A program made the position numbers and the translations under genes. From Arsukibacterium sp. MJ3 (GTDB taxonomy: Bacteria; Pseudomonadota; Gammaproteobacteria; Enterobacterales; Alteromonadaceae): a stretch of DNA of 64,000 nt. Every line of letters starts with the position of its first letter. Positions within the stretch are counted from its first letter, which is position 1. Shown piece after piece: positions 1-10,385 of the stretch. Location of the stretch: contig NZ_LAHP01000017.1 of NCBI RefSeq assembly GCF_000987765.1, positions 23,291 through 87,290 on the forward strand. Direction: 5' to 3'. The notes beneath the pieces were generated by a model. It made no database searches, was not told the DNA's origin, and saw only the letters and a list, made by a program, of their open reading frames with translations.

Positions 1-1
1 A

Positions 2-646
2 ATTTTGAAGAAATCTTTTCCTACTCACGGTATTGTGGGTGAAGAACATGGCGATTACGGCAACAGCGACAGCGAGTTCCAGTGGATCATTGACCCATTG
101 GACGGCACAACCAACTTTATTAAAGGCATTCCGCACTTCGCCGTGTCTATCGCCTTAAAACACCAGGGTAAACTAGACCAGGCAGTGATCTTTGATCCAC
201 TGCGCGGTGAGCTATTTACTGCCTCACGTGGTCGCGGTGCACAGCTAAACGGCACCCGTATCCGGGTCACTGCCCTGCCTGATATGACCGGCGCTATTCT
301 CGCTACTGGCTTTCCGTTTAAAGCGAAACATCATTTAGACAGCTATAGCAAAATATTCAACAGTTTTTTTGCTGACTGTGCCGATATGCGTCGCACCGGC
401 TCTGCTGCGCTGGATCTAGCCTATGTCGCTGCCGGCCGCTTTGACGGTTTCTTTGAAATTGGTTTAAAACCTTGGGATATTGCTGCAGGTGAGCTAATTG
501 TGCGTGAAGCCGGCGGCATGGTCTGCGATTTTATTGGCGGCTCTAACCAGATGAAAAGCGGCAATATCGTTGCTGCCAGCCCTAAAGTACTGCAAGCGAT
601 GGTAAAGGGCATGCGACCTCATTTATCCGAAACCTTAGCAAAATAA
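2..646 (+). CDS. suhB: Inositol-1-monophosphatase SuhB, 3' part (5' end outside window)
   Basis: This is the C-terminal ~215 residues of an inositol monophosphatase family enzyme, a Mg-dependent phosphatase. In enterobacteria SuhB also acts in rRNA transcription antitermination. The reading frame is open from the first bases, so the gene starts upstream of the window. Visible are the metal-binding Glu of IVGEEHG, the family motif DPLDGTTNF, and the second motif WDIAAGELIVREAGG near the C terminus. The match to E. coli SuhB runs through the whole fragment. It converges on the rhodanese gene; a perfect 11-bp hairpin lies between them. The first annotatable TTG is not the true start. Confidence 0.93.
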   Translation: MLKKSFPTHGIVGEEHGDYGNSDSEFQWIIDPLDGTTNFIKGIPHFAVSIALKHQGKLDQAVIFDPLRGELFTASRGRGAQLNGTRIRVTALPDMTGAILATGFPFKAKHHLDSYSKIFNSFFADCADMRRTGSAALDLAYVAAGRFDGFFEIGLKPWDIAAGELIVREAGGMVCDFIGGSNQMKSGNIVAASPKVLQAMVKGMRPHLSETLAK

Positions 647-653
647 TACCGCC

Positions 654-689
654 GTTTAGCGCTTTGCGGGTAACCGTCAAGCGCTAAAC
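654..689. terminator. Hairpin between convergent suhB and rhodanese genes
   Basis: Perfect 11-bp inverted repeat (GTTTAGCGCTT / AAGCGCTAAAC) with a small inner CGG-GTAA-CCG stem. The right arm includes the rhodanese stop codon. There is no clear U-tract on either side, so a bidirectional terminator or mRNA-end stabiliser is inferred from position and stem strength. Confidence 0.5.
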
Positions 690-1055
690 CGGTACCTCTA
701 CCGTCAATCCTTGCTCAGTCCACTGCCGATAACCTCCTGCTAAGCTAAATACCTGCTGATACCCCATATTTTTTAAGGTTTGTGCTGATAGCGCAGAGCG
801 ATAACCACCACCACAATACAATACTATTTTCTGTTTTTTATCTGGTACTGTCTGCTCAATGTCCCGTTCAATAATGCCTTTACCTAAATGCATTGCTTCC
901 GGTAAATGACCTTTAGCCCACTCATGGTCTTCCCGAATATCCAGTAGCACAAAGGGTTGATTATGCTGCTGCAATTCAGTAATGCTAATTTCATTGATTT
1001 CAGCTTTTGCCTGATTAACCAAGGCAATAAAACCTGGTGCATGTTGGGCCGTCAT
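684..1055 (-). CDS. Single-domain rhodanese-like protein
   Basis: A 123-residue protein made of one rhodanese domain, a sulfurtransferase fold. The active-site loop is CGGGYR in VLYCGGGYRSALSA, with the catalytic cysteine as first residue. The preceding ITELQQ..FVLLDIREDHEWAKGHLPEAMHL is the usual rhodanese N-terminal half. No signal peptide is seen, so it is probably cytoplasmic. It lies downstream of secF on the same strand, but the strong terminator at 1071-1100 separates them, so it probably has its own promoter or relies on readthrough. The physiological sulfur donor and acceptor cannot be read from sequence. Confidence 0.85.
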   Translation of the reverse strand: MTAQHAPGFIALVNQAKAEINEISITELQQHNQPFVLLDIREDHEWAKGHLPEAMHLGKGIIERDIEQTVPDKKQKIVLYCGGGYRSALSAQTLKNMGYQQVFSLAGGYRQWTEQGLTVEVPV

Positions 1056-1070
1056 AATGATACCTCAGTT

Positions 1071-1100
1071 AAAAAAAATGCCAGTCATAGACTGGCATTT
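1071..1100 (-). terminator. Rho-independent terminator after secF
   Basis: Perfect 10-bp stem (AAATGCCAGT / ACTGGCATTT) with a 5-nt loop, followed on the minus strand by eight Ts. It sits just past the secF stop and closes the queA-tgt-yajC-secDF transcript. Confidence 0.9.
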
Positions 1101-1120
1101 GTAACATATAAATGTCGATA

Positions 1121-2068
1121 TTACAGCAAAGGTTCGGTACCTTCGCCTTCTTTTTCCGGCGGTGGTGGCGGCAACATATCATCGCGGCTAATACCCAGCT
1201 GTGCCGCAACAGCGCTGGCCACAAACACCGACGAGTAAGTACCAATGGCAATACCAAACAACAGCGCCGTAGCAAAATTATGAATAAGTGCGCCGCCCAT
1301 GGTAAACAACACGATCAACACAATAATAGTGGTTAATGAGGTAATGACCGTACGGTTTAACGTTGCGGTAACCGCATCATTAATAGTTTCGTTAACAGTG
1401 GCGTCGCGCAATTTTCGGAAACTTTCTCTGATGCGGTCAAACACCACTATGGTATCGTTTATCGAGTAACCTATCAGCGCCAGAATTGCCGCCAGTACCG
1501 TTAAGTCAAACTCCAGTTGCAATAATGAAAACAGGCCCAGCGTTATAATAACGTCGTGTGCCAAAGACACGACTGCACCCACCGACAAACGCCATTCAAA
1601 GCGCATGGTTACGTACAGTAAAATACCTATTAAGGCAGCCAGCATGGCTAAACCACCTTGCTCTTTTAGCTCATCACCCACGCTTGGCCCGACAAACTCT
1701 ACCCGGCGCATTTCAATTGGCTCGCTTGAAGTCACCGTTAGTGCACGAAGTATTTCATTAGAAATTGTTGACTGCTCAACGCCCTCGCGTGGCGATATTC
1801 TAATCGCCACGTCTTCACTAGAGCCAAAGTACTGCACTACAGCATCCGGGTAACCACTGTCAGCTAACACCTGCCGGACCTGAGATAAATCGGCTCCGCC
1901 GTTGTAACCTACTTCAATAACCGTACCGCCCGTAAAATCCAAGCCCCAGTTCATGCCTTTGACACCAATTGTCACCAGCGACGCAATTACTAAGAGCATT
2001 GATAACATCAACGCGGGTATTTTTAACCGCATAAAATTAAGCGGTTCAGTAAAGCGAAATATTCTCAC
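1121..2068 (-). CDS. secF: Protein translocase subunit SecF
   Basis: A 315-residue inner-membrane RND-type protein that works with SecD and YajC to use the proton-motive force for late steps of Sec-dependent export. One N-terminal membrane segment is followed by a periplasmic domain (about residues 35-135) and five more membrane segments. The family signature GLDFTGGTVIEV is near the N terminus, and the RND core ALIGYSINDTIVVFDRIRE lies around residue 200. The start is GTG with a strong AAGGAGG upstream. It lies 9 bp after secD. The C-terminal tail is rich in Pro and Glu (PPPPPEKEGEG), a common lineage-specific extension. Confidence 0.97.
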   Translation of the reverse strand: MRIFRFTEPLNFMRLKIPALMLSMLLVIASLVTIGVKGMNWGLDFTGGTVIEVGYNGGADLSQVRQVLADSGYPDAVVQYFGSSEDVAIRISPREGVEQSTISNEILRALTVTSSEPIEMRRVEFVGPSVGDELKEQGGLAMLAALIGILLYVTMRFEWRLSVGAVVSLAHDVIITLGLFSLLQLEFDLTVLAAILALIGYSINDTIVVFDRIRESFRKLRDATVNETINDAVTATLNRTVITSLTTIIVLIVLFTMGGALIHNFATALLFGIAIGTYSSVFVASAVAAQLGISRDDMLPPPPPEKEGEGTEPLL

Positions 2069-2077
2069 ACTGCCTCC

Positions 2078-3931
2078 TTACATCGGCAGTGACTGCGTGC
2101 GGCGGCCACCCCAGAATAAATTAACCAGTAATCGGGTTCCGACCACTGAGGTGAAAATTGAGGTTAAAATACCAATCGCCAGGGTAATGGCGAAACCTTT
2201 TACCGGACCAGTACCAATACCAAACAGGATCAGCGCAACCAACAAAGTGGTAATATTGGAGTCGGCAATAGTAGCAAAAGCCCTGTCATAACCATGATGA
2301 ATAGCCTGCTGCACACTTCGCCCTTCAGCCAGTTCTTCACGGATCCGTTCGAAAATAAGCACGTTGGCATCTACTGCCATACCCACTGTCAGTACAATAC
2401 CCGCCATACCAGGTAAGGTTAACGTTGCACCTGGGATCATTGACATAAAGCCGGTAATCAAAATCAGGTTAGCAATCAATGCACAGTTAGCCACTAAGCC
2501 AAAAGCCTTGTAGTACAGCACCATGAAAATCAGTACGAATACCATACCCCACATAATGGCTTTCATACCCAAATCAATGTTTTCCTTACCCAGGCTTGGG
2601 CCTATGGTACGTTCTTCAATGATTTGCGTGGGTGCAATTAACGCACCCGCCCGTAACAACAATGCCAGGTTTTGCGCTTCTGCCGGGTTATCTATACCCG
2701 TAATGCGGAAACTGCGGCCTAAGCGTGCCTGAATAGTAGCAGCATTGATAACTTCTTCATATTTCACTAACACAGGTGTGCCATCAGCGGCGCGTTCTTC
2801 ACCTGGCTTGTATTCAATAAACACCGTAGCCATTTGCCGGCCAATAGTGCTGCGGGTGGCGTTAGACAATAAGTTACCGCCCTGTGCATCCAGTGAAATA
2901 CTCACTTGTGGCCGCGAGTACTCATCATAACTCGAGGTAGCTCCGGTAATATGATCACCGGTCAACATGGTACGGTTTTCCAGTAAATAGGGTTGACCAT
3001 TGCGATCACGGTATAAACTAGCACCGGCTGGCAGACGCCCGTCTAAAGCAGCACCTAAATCAGCATCCGTATCAACCAACCTGAATTCCAGTGTGGCGGT
3101 TGCACCGAGTATTTCTTTAGCTTGTGCCGGGTCCTGCACACCAGGCAACTGGACAATAATCCGGTCGGCACCTTGTCGCTGCACTAGCGGTTCTGCCACA
3201 CCAATCTCATTTACCCGGTTACGAATAATAGTAATATTTTGTTCCAGTGCGTATTCACGAATTTCACGAATACGGTTTTCGCTGAGGCTAACCAACAGGC
3301 TGTGTTCAACCGCGCCCTCAGTGAACAATAACTCGCGATCGTTTTTACCCAGTGCATCACGTGCCGCGGCCACATCTTCAGCGTTTCGTAGCAAAATCTG
3401 CACCTGGCCGGCGTCTAAGTCAGCCTGAACGGCCCGATAGCGCACCCGCTCTTCGCGCAAGTCAACCCGAAAAGCCTGCACTAAATCGTTAATATTTTTA
3501 TCGACAGCGGCTTTCATGTCCACTGCCATTAAAAAGTGCACCCCACCACGTAAATCCAGCCCTAACTTCATCGGGCTAGCGCCAATAGCGCGTAGCCATG
3601 CCGGTGTGGTAGGCACCATATTAAGCGCCGTAATGTAACTGCCACCTAAAAAGCGCTCAGCCACTTCCCGGGCGCGCAGCTGATCTTCAGCACTGCCAAA
3701 TCGGGCTAATAGCTGTCCTTCCTGCAATGTTACCGCTTTGGCAGTAATATTAGCGGCAAGGAAAGCCTGTTCAAGTTCAGTGCGGGTAGTTTCGCTAACC
3801 ACCCCGCCGCGACTGGCATTTATATTTAATGCCGGATCTTCCGGGTACACATTTGGTAATGCATAAAGGAATGCTGCAAGCAACACTCCTATTACCACCA
3901 AATACCGCCAGAGAGGATTTTTGTTTAACAC
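2078..3931 (-). CDS. secD: Protein translocase subunit SecD
   Basis: A 617-residue partner of SecF in the SecDF-YajC complex of the inner membrane. It has an N-terminal membrane segment and the SecD signature LGLDLRGGVHFLMAVDM at about residue 120. A large periplasmic region with the P1 domains follows, then the RND transmembrane block with GMAVDANVLIFERIREEL near residue 515. Length and architecture are those of gammaproteobacterial SecD. The start appears to be GTG (MLNKNPLW). The yajC-secD-secF order is the same as in E. coli, so one operon is expected. Confidence 0.97.
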   Translation of the reverse strand: MLNKNPLWRYLVVIGVLLAAFLYALPNVYPEDPALNINASRGGVVSETTRTELEQAFLAANITAKAVTLQEGQLLARFGSAEDQLRAREVAERFLGGSYITALNMVPTTPAWLRAIGASPMKLGLDLRGGVHFLMAVDMKAAVDKNINDLVQAFRVDLREERVRYRAVQADLDAGQVQILLRNAEDVAAARDALGKNDRELLFTEGAVEHSLLVSLSENRIREIREYALEQNITIIRNRVNEIGVAEPLVQRQGADRIIVQLPGVQDPAQAKEILGATATLEFRLVDTDADLGAALDGRLPAGASLYRDRNGQPYLLENRTMLTGDHITGATSSYDEYSRPQVSISLDAQGGNLLSNATRSTIGRQMATVFIEYKPGEERAADGTPVLVKYEEVINAATIQARLGRSFRITGIDNPAEAQNLALLLRAGALIAPTQIIEERTIGPSLGKENIDLGMKAIMWGMVFVLIFMVLYYKAFGLVANCALIANLILITGFMSMIPGATLTLPGMAGIVLTVGMAVDANVLIFERIREELAEGRSVQQAIHHGYDRAFATIADSNITTLLVALILFGIGTGPVKGFAITLAIGILTSIFTSVVGTRLLVNLFWGGRRTQSLPM

Positions 3932-3960
3932 AAGTTGATCCTTTTTCTAAGCTCAGTCGC

Positions 3961-4299
3961 TTACAGCGACTTTAACGTGCCTTTTGGTAAAACAGCACTA
4001 ATTGCTGATTTCTGAACTGTTACTTCAGTAGTGTCGTTTACAGCAACAGTGACGAAGTCTTTATCATCTGCAATTTTGCTGATACGTCCAACAATACCGC
4101 CCTGAGTTAGTACTTCGTCGCCTTTACCCAGTGCCGTCATCAGATTGCGGTGCTCTTTTACCCGCTTGGCCTGTGGCCGGTAAATTAAAAAATAGAAAAT
4201 CAGGCCAAACGCCAGCAACATAATAATTAAATCCCAACCACCACCTTGTGGTGCAGCGGCAGCGCTGTCGGCATAGGCATTGCTGATAAATAAACTCAT
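3961..4299 (-). CDS. yajC: Sec translocon accessory protein YajC
   Basis: A 112-residue single-span inner-membrane protein accessory to SecDF. The membrane segment (DLIIMLLAFGLIFYFLIYRPQ, about residues 22-43) is followed by the family hallmark RPQAKRVKEH. A small cytoplasmic domain contains GDEVLTQGGIVGRI. It lies between tgt and secD on the same strand, the canonical position. Confidence 0.96.
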   Translation of the reverse strand: MSLFISNAYADSAAAAPQGGGWDLIIMLLAFGLIFYFLIYRPQAKRVKEHRNLMTALGKGDEVLTQGGIVGRISKIADDKDFVTVAVNDTTEVTVQKSAISAVLPKGTLKSL

Positions 4300-4348
4300 G
4301 GTTATCCCCTTAGTAATGTATAAAATAGTAATGTTTTAATTTATGTAT

Positions 4349-5560
<1,212 letters not shown>

Positions 5561-5595
5561 TTATAACAGCATACTGCTGATAAGCTAAACGGAAC

Positions 5596-6621
5596 TCAAC
5601 TGATAAACATGGCATCGCCATAAGAGTAAAACCGATACTCTTCATTAATTGCCGTTTGGTAGGCGTTCATTACATGTTCGCGGCAACTAAACGCTGATAC
5701 CAGCATTATTAGCGTTGACTCTGGCAAATGAAAGTTCGTAATTAGCGCATCAATAACCTTAAATTCGTAACCAGGGTAGATAAAAATTTGTGTATCACCG
5801 TTATAGGCAATAAGTTTACCACCACCTTGCTGCGCCGCCGACTCCAGCGAGCGCACCGACGTCGTGCCAACAGCAACAACCTTATTGCCACGGGCTTTAC
5901 AAGCCGCAACCGCAGCAACAACCTGTTGTGGTACCTCGATATACTCGGCGTGCATCTTGTGCTCCAGCACATTATCTACCCGCACCGGCTGAAAGGTACC
6001 TGCACCAACATGTAACGTAATAAAGGCAAACTCAACCCCTTTCGCTTGCAGCTTATCCAGCAGCGGCTGGTCGAAGTGTAACCCTGCTGTAGGTGCGGCT
6101 ACCGCGCCGGGTTTTTCGTTATACACGGTCTGATATCGCGCTTTATCTTCTGCTGTATCAGGCCGGTCAATATAAGGCGGCAGTGGCATATGGCCTAAGC
6201 GCTCCAGCATCGCCAGTACTGGCTCATCACTTACCATTTCAAGCTCAAATAGCTCATCATGGCGCTGGATCATTTTTACTTCCGCGGCATTTTCCAGCAA
6301 CAAAATAGTGCCCGCTTTAGGGGCTTTACTGGCGCGAACATGCGCTAAAAAGCGTTTATCATCCAACATCCTTTCTACCAGCACTTCCACTTTACCGCCA
6401 GACACTTTCTGGCCAAATAAGCGTGCGGGTATCACTTTGGTATTGTTAAATACCAGTAAGTCACCGGGCTGTAATAAATCGACCAGCTCTTTAAAAATAT
6501 GCTGGCTTAACACACCACTGTGTTTATCCATTGCCAATAAGCGGCTGGTTGAACGTTCGGCTTTCGGAAAATGAGCAATAAGCTGCTCGGGTAATTCGAA
6601 GGAGAAATCTTTAACGTGCAT
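5596..6621 (-). CDS. queA: S-adenosylmethionine:tRNA ribosyltransferase-isomerase
   Basis: QueA transfers and isomerises the ribosyl moiety of SAM onto preQ1-tRNA, giving epoxyqueuosine. The start [19 protein letters not shown] aligns directly with E. coli QueA, so the ten extra codons further upstream are rejected. Family motifs include [39 protein letters not shown] and [18 protein letters not shown]. It is the first gene of the queA-tgt-yajC-secDF series. About 80 bp separate it from tgt. Confidence 0.96.
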   Translation of the reverse strand: MHVKDFSFELPEQLIAHFPKAERSTSRLLAMDKHSGVLSQHIFKELVDLLQPGDLLVFNNTKVIPARLFGQKVSGGKVEVLVERMLDDKRFLAHVRASKAPKAGTILLLENAAEVKMIQRHDELFELEMVSDEPVLAMLERLGHMPLPPYIDRPDTAEDKARYQTVYNEKPGAVAAPTAGLHFDQPLLDKLQAKGVEFAFITLHVGAGTFQPVRVDNVLEHKMHAEYIEVPQQVVAAVAACKARGNKVVAVGTTSVRSLESAAQQGGGKLIAYNGDTQIFIYPGYEFKVIDALITNFHLPESTLIMLVSAFSCREHVMNAYQTAINEEYRFYSYGDAMFIS

Positions 6622-6698
6622 AATATGTCTCTGTTTGGCTTTACCGACCAAAAGGTACCGGCTTAAAGTGGGCTATTCTAGCAGAACAACGCCGGATA

Positions 6699-7607
6699 TT
6701 ACTGGCATTTTTGCAGTAATACTTCGCTGATAAGGCTAGTCATTAAACGATAGCTTCGTGCTTTACTCGACGTTGGCCGCCAGGCTACACCGATATCACG
6801 ATAAGCGTTACCACTGGTTGGCGGCTGAGTTATTAACTCGGTGCCATCAAGTAAGCCGGTATTTATCGCCATTTGCGGCATAAAAGTTACACCCAGTTTA
6901 TTATTCACCATTTGCGTTAGGGTATGCAGGCTGGTGGCAAAAAACGGGTTAACCTTGCGGCTATCCTGCAGCTCACAGGCTTTTACGGCATGGCCGGTTA
7001 AGCAATGCTCCCGTTCCAGTAAAAAAATACTTTCGTCCGGCCACTGACTAATATCCTGATTAAAGCCCCGGCCTAGCCAATCTTTGTGCAACACCAGTTT
7101 AAAGGCGTCCTGCGCCAGTATTTCAGTATGAAACGCCCCTGTTTCGTAGGGTAACGCCAACAGCACCATATCCAGCCGGCCTTCTGCCAGTGCATGTAAT
7201 GAATTGTCGGAGGTATCTTCGCGCAATAGCAGTTGCAAGTCAGGGTATCGTTCGCGGCATAGCGCCATTACTTCACTTAATACAAAAGGCGCTATGGTTG
7301 GAATACAGCCCAATCGGAATGGTCCGGCCATCGGTTTACCCTGAGACTTGGCAAATTCAGTCAACTCTTCACACTGCTCGATAATATGGCGGGCCTGGCG
7401 CACCACATCCTCGCCTAAGGAAGTAAAAATAAAGGTTTTATGATCCCGCTCTAACAGCTGGGTATGCATGGTTTCTTCCAGATTGGCAATAGCCGCACTT
7501 AAGGTTGACTGACCAATAAAGCACGCCTCGGCAGCACGGCCAAAATGCTGGTACTCATGTAACGCCAGCAAATACTGTAATTGTTTAATACTGGGCAGTC
7601 TTTTCAT
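6699..7607 (-). CDS. oxyR: OxyR-type LysR family peroxide regulator
   Basis: A 302-residue LysR-family activator. An N-terminal winged HTH (LPSIKQLQYLLALHEYQHFGRAAEACFIGQSTLSAAI) is followed by a periplasmic-binding-protein-like effector domain. Two cysteines, C202 and C211 in EHCLTGHAVKAC, have the same spacing and local context as the redox pair C199/C208 of E. coli OxyR. This supports hydrogen-peroxide sensing by disulfide formation rather than a generic LysR role. No catalase or peroxiredoxin gene is adjacent, so its targets are elsewhere. It is divergent from the secreted protease; the shared 400-bp interval could carry control of both. Confidence 0.85.
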   Translation of the reverse strand: MKRLPSIKQLQYLLALHEYQHFGRAAEACFIGQSTLSAAIANLEETMHTQLLERDHKTFIFTSLGEDVVRQARHIIEQCEELTEFAKSQGKPMAGPFRLGCIPTIAPFVLSEVMALCRERYPDLQLLLREDTSDNSLHALAEGRLDMVLLALPYETGAFHTEILAQDAFKLVLHKDWLGRGFNQDISQWPDESIFLLEREHCLTGHAVKACELQDSRKVNPFFATSLHTLTQMVNNKLGVTFMPQMAINTGLLDGTELITQPPTSGNAYRDIGVAWRPTSSKARSYRLMTSLISEVLLQKCQ

Positions 7608-8007
7608 TAAAAATTCCGATTAATAAAAACAAATCACTCAATTATTTTAATCAATATAAAGCATTGAACGCCTCAGGTCGAGCGGCTAGCTTAATTAACA
7701 TTTGTCTTTTTTTTAGCTAAAAACAACAAGCCATTATTACTCATTTATTTAAATTAGACGTTTCTCAGCCGCTTAAACTTATTATTTGTTTTATTTGTAA
7801 ATTACAAATTGAAACAATTATGCAATTGTTATAGCTTGGTCTTATCATTGTGTGCAATGTCAGCAGTACTGCTTTGACGACTCGGTATAAAAACCCTCTT
7901 AGCAACGGGCAGCAGGCACATACATGACCACTGGTGACGAGTTGGGCAGTCCGTCACCAAGCCTGAAGGATCAACTTATTATAACAAATCACCTTGGAGG
8001 GTGAACT
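7608..8007. promoter_or_regulatory. Divergent intergenic region oxyR / protease
   Basis: This is 400 bp without a gene. The left two-thirds is A+T-rich, as expected for promoters. It contains an inverted repeat at 7813-7830 (AACAATT, 4-nt spacer, AATTGTT) and a perfect 8-bp hairpin at 7932-7959 in the probable protease leader. A strong Shine-Dalgarno (GGAGG, 7 nt before the ATG) precedes the protease. No LysR-type site can be assigned with confidence. Confidence 0.55.
7932..7959 (+). other. Hairpin in protease 5' leader
   Basis: Perfect 8-bp stem TGGTGACG / CGTCACCA with a 12-nt loop, about 50 bp upstream of the protease start. It is not followed by a U-tract, so a terminator is unlikely. 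A role in mRNA stability or translation control is possible but only inferred. Confidence 0.45.
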
Positions 8008-10272
8008 ATGTCCAAACTAACTAAACCATTAATCATGGCCAGCTGCAGCTTACTGGCACTGGCGGTAAACTATGCGCTGGCAGCCCCTGCAAGCCCGTCC
8101 TCTGATGACAATCGTTATATTATTAAATACAAAGACAGTAGTTTAGGGCTTAATAAACAACAAAATTATGTGCTAAGCCAACATAAGCAGGCCAAAGACG
8201 CGATTTTGGCTCAACTGGAAGCAAACAGCAGTAAGTTGCAACGTCAGGGCGCGCGCATACATCATTTGTTGTCTGAACAACGGGCTATTGCGGTTGAATT
8301 GCGGCCTGGCCTGATTAACCTGCTTAAAGCCGATCCCAATATAGAATTAATTGAAGTTGACCCCCGCCGTTATCCGATGATGCAACAAATACCCTATGGC
8401 TTTACCATGGTGCAAGCTGATTTGGTCAGTGATGCATTTGCCAGTAATCAGACCGTTTGCGTAATCGATTCTGGCTTAGACTTGCCGCATGAAGATTTTG
8501 CCTCAGGCAATATCAGTGGTACAAACGATAGCGGCACCGGTAACTGGTTTGATGCCGGCGGTCCACATGGTACCCATGTTGCCGGCACCATAGGCGCACT
8601 GAACAATGACACCGGCGTAGTAGGCGTAATGCCAAACGGTCAGCTCAATATGCACATTATTAAAGTCTTTAATGCCGCTGGTTGGGGGTATTCTTCGTCC
8701 CTGGCCAGTGCAGTAAACGCTTGTGCTGCAGCCGGCGCTACTGTGGTCAATATGAGTTTAGGCGGTGCAGCACCAAGTGCTACCGAAAGCAATGCCATGC
8801 AGGCCGCCTTCGATGCGGGCTTATTACTGATAGCGGCAGCAGGTAATGATGGCAATACAGCCTTGTCTTACCCGGCGTCATATGACTCAGTCGTCTCCGT
8901 TGCGGCAGTAGACAACACTAAAACGCTGGCTGACTTCTCGCAGCGCAACATTCAGGTAGAATTGGCCGGCCCTGGGGTCGATGTTCGCTCTACTTATCCT
9001 GAAGGCACCGCTCTGGAAGCGCAGCTTAATGTAAACGGACTATTTTATGATGCCAATCCAATGTCCGGCTCAGTCAGTGGTAACGTCGATGCTGAGTTTT
9101 CGGATTGTGGTCTGGCACTTGAAGCCTGTACTGATGTTGCAGGCAAAGTGTGTTTAATTTCTCGCGGTGAAGTGACTTTCTCCCAAAAAGTAGAATCGTG
9201 TCAGGCCGGTGGTGGCTTGGCTGCCATTATTTATAATAATGTGCCGGGCAGTTTCAGTGGAACCGTTGAGGGCACTACTGCCACTATACCAGCGGTAAGC
9301 ATAGCGCAAGAAGATGGCCAGCTGCTGCTGACACAGCAGGGTAGCATCGCCAATCTTGTATCGGGTTCCAGTAACTACGGCCTGATGAGCGGCACCTCAA
9401 TGGCATCACCTCATGTCGCCGGTGTTGCGGCGCTGGTTTGGAGTTACTTCCCGACGTGTACCAATGCTGAAATACGCTCAGCACTGGCCGCTAGCGCCGA
9501 AGATTTAGGCGCTGCAGGTCGCGATACCTCCTATGGCTTTGGTTTAGTTCAAGCGAAAGATGCGGTGGATTACCTGGCTGAGTATGGATGCAGCGGCTCA
9601 GGTGATGGGCCGGACGAACCCACGCCGCCAACAACAACGGCGCTGGAAAATGGCGTTACTGTAGCCAATTTAGCCGGCGGTTTAGGTGCAGAGTTAGTGT
9701 TCACTCTTGCTGTGTCCCCAATGGCAACTGAGCTGACTTTTGTAATGAGTGGTGGTACTGGTGATGCTGATATGTATGTGAAGTTTGGTGCAGAACCAAC
9801 AGCAGCAGATTGGGATTGCCGGCCTTATTTATTCGGCAACAATGAAACCTGCAATATCGACTCAACTCAGGAAGGGACCTATTATGTAAAAATGATCGGT
9901 TTTAGCGCCTTTGCTGATGTCAGTCTGACCGGCAGTTTTACCGCAGCAGATGAACCTGATTTACCCGATGCAGGTGGTGAAACTATCACCAATATCAATG
10001 TAGCTCGCCGCAGCTGGCAACATTATACGCTGGAGGTTCCGGCAGGCATGAATGGATTAAGCGTAACCATTAGTGGCGGCCGTGGCGATGCCGATTTATA
10101 TTTGAAGTATGGCAGCATGCCCAGCGCTGGCAACTATGACTGCCGACCAAACCGAAACGGTAATGATGAAAGCTGTGTTATTGCTAACCCACAAGCTGGC
10201 GTCTGGCATATGTCAGTATATGGCTTTAGAGCCGTATCGGGTTTAACGTTGGTCAGTGAATACCAGCCGTAA
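8008..10272 (+). CDS. Secreted subtilisin-like S8 serine protease with PA and two PPC domains
   Basis: A 754-residue exported protease. It has a Sec signal peptide (hydrophobic core LIMASCSLLALAVNYALA), then an I9-type propeptide (YIIKYKDSS... to about residue 125). In the S8 catalytic domain the triad reads Asp154 (CVIDSGLD), His187 (HGTHVAGT) and Ser464 (GTSMASPHVAG). A protease-associated (PA) domain is inserted between His and Ser at about residues 345-455. Two C-terminal PPC domains follow (about 555-645 and 660-754), each with a GDADxYxKxG motif. PPC domains are usually removed or used for substrate or surface binding. An ideal RBS fixes the start. It is probably a nutritional extracellular protease. 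Confidence 0.93.
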   Translation: MSKLTKPLIMASCSLLALAVNYALAAPASPSSDDNRYIIKYKDSSLGLNKQQNYVLSQHKQAKDAILAQLEANSSKLQRQGARIHHLLSEQRAIAVELRPGLINLLKADPNIELIEVDPRRYPMMQQIPYGFTMVQADLVSDAFASNQTVCVIDSGLDLPHEDFASGNISGTNDSGTGNWFDAGGPHGTHVAGTIGALNNDTGVVGVMPNGQLNMHIIKVFNAAGWGYSSSLASAVNACAAAGATVVNMSLGGAAPSATESNAMQAAFDAGLLLIAAAGNDGNTALSYPASYDSVVSVAAVDNTKTLADFSQRNIQVELAGPGVDVRSTYPEGTALEAQLNVNGLFYDANPMSGSVSGNVDAEFSDCGLALEACTDVAGKVCLISRGEVTFSQKVESCQAGGGLAAIIYNNVPGSFSGTVEGTTATIPAVSIAQEDGQLLLTQQGSIANLVSGSSNYGLMSGTSMASPHVAGVAALVWSYFPTCTNAEIRSALAASAEDLGAAGRDTSYGFGLVQAKDAVDYLAEYGCSGSGDGPDEPTPPTTTALENGVTVANLAGGLGAELVFTLAVSPMATELTFVMSGGTGDADMYVKFGAEPTAADWDCRPYLFGNNETCNIDSTQEGTYYVKMIGFSAFADVSLTGSFTAADEPDLPDAGGETITNINVARRSWQHYTLEVPAGMNGLSVTISGGRGDADLYLKYGSMPSAGNYDCRPNRNGNDESCVIANPQAGVWHMSVYGFRAVSGLTLVSEYQP

Positions 10273-10337
10273 GCTTACATAAAAAGACGTTTCAACAACG
10301 TAAGATTGTAATTAATGCTGTAAATAATGCACTAAAT

Positions 10338-10368
10338 AAAAAACGGGCTGAATTTCAGCCCGTTTTTA
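10338..10368. terminator. Bidirectional terminator between protease and pit
   Basis: 9-bp perfect stem (ACGGGCTGA / TCAGCCCGT) with A-tract on the left and T-tract on the right, so it can serve both convergent genes. Confidence 0.9.
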
Positions 10369-10385
10369 GCTCACTGCGGCGGCCA

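Noticed and set aside
6622..6651. Ten-codon N-terminal extension of queA
   Set aside because: The protein aligns with QueA from [12 protein letters not shown] onward; the extension has no family support.
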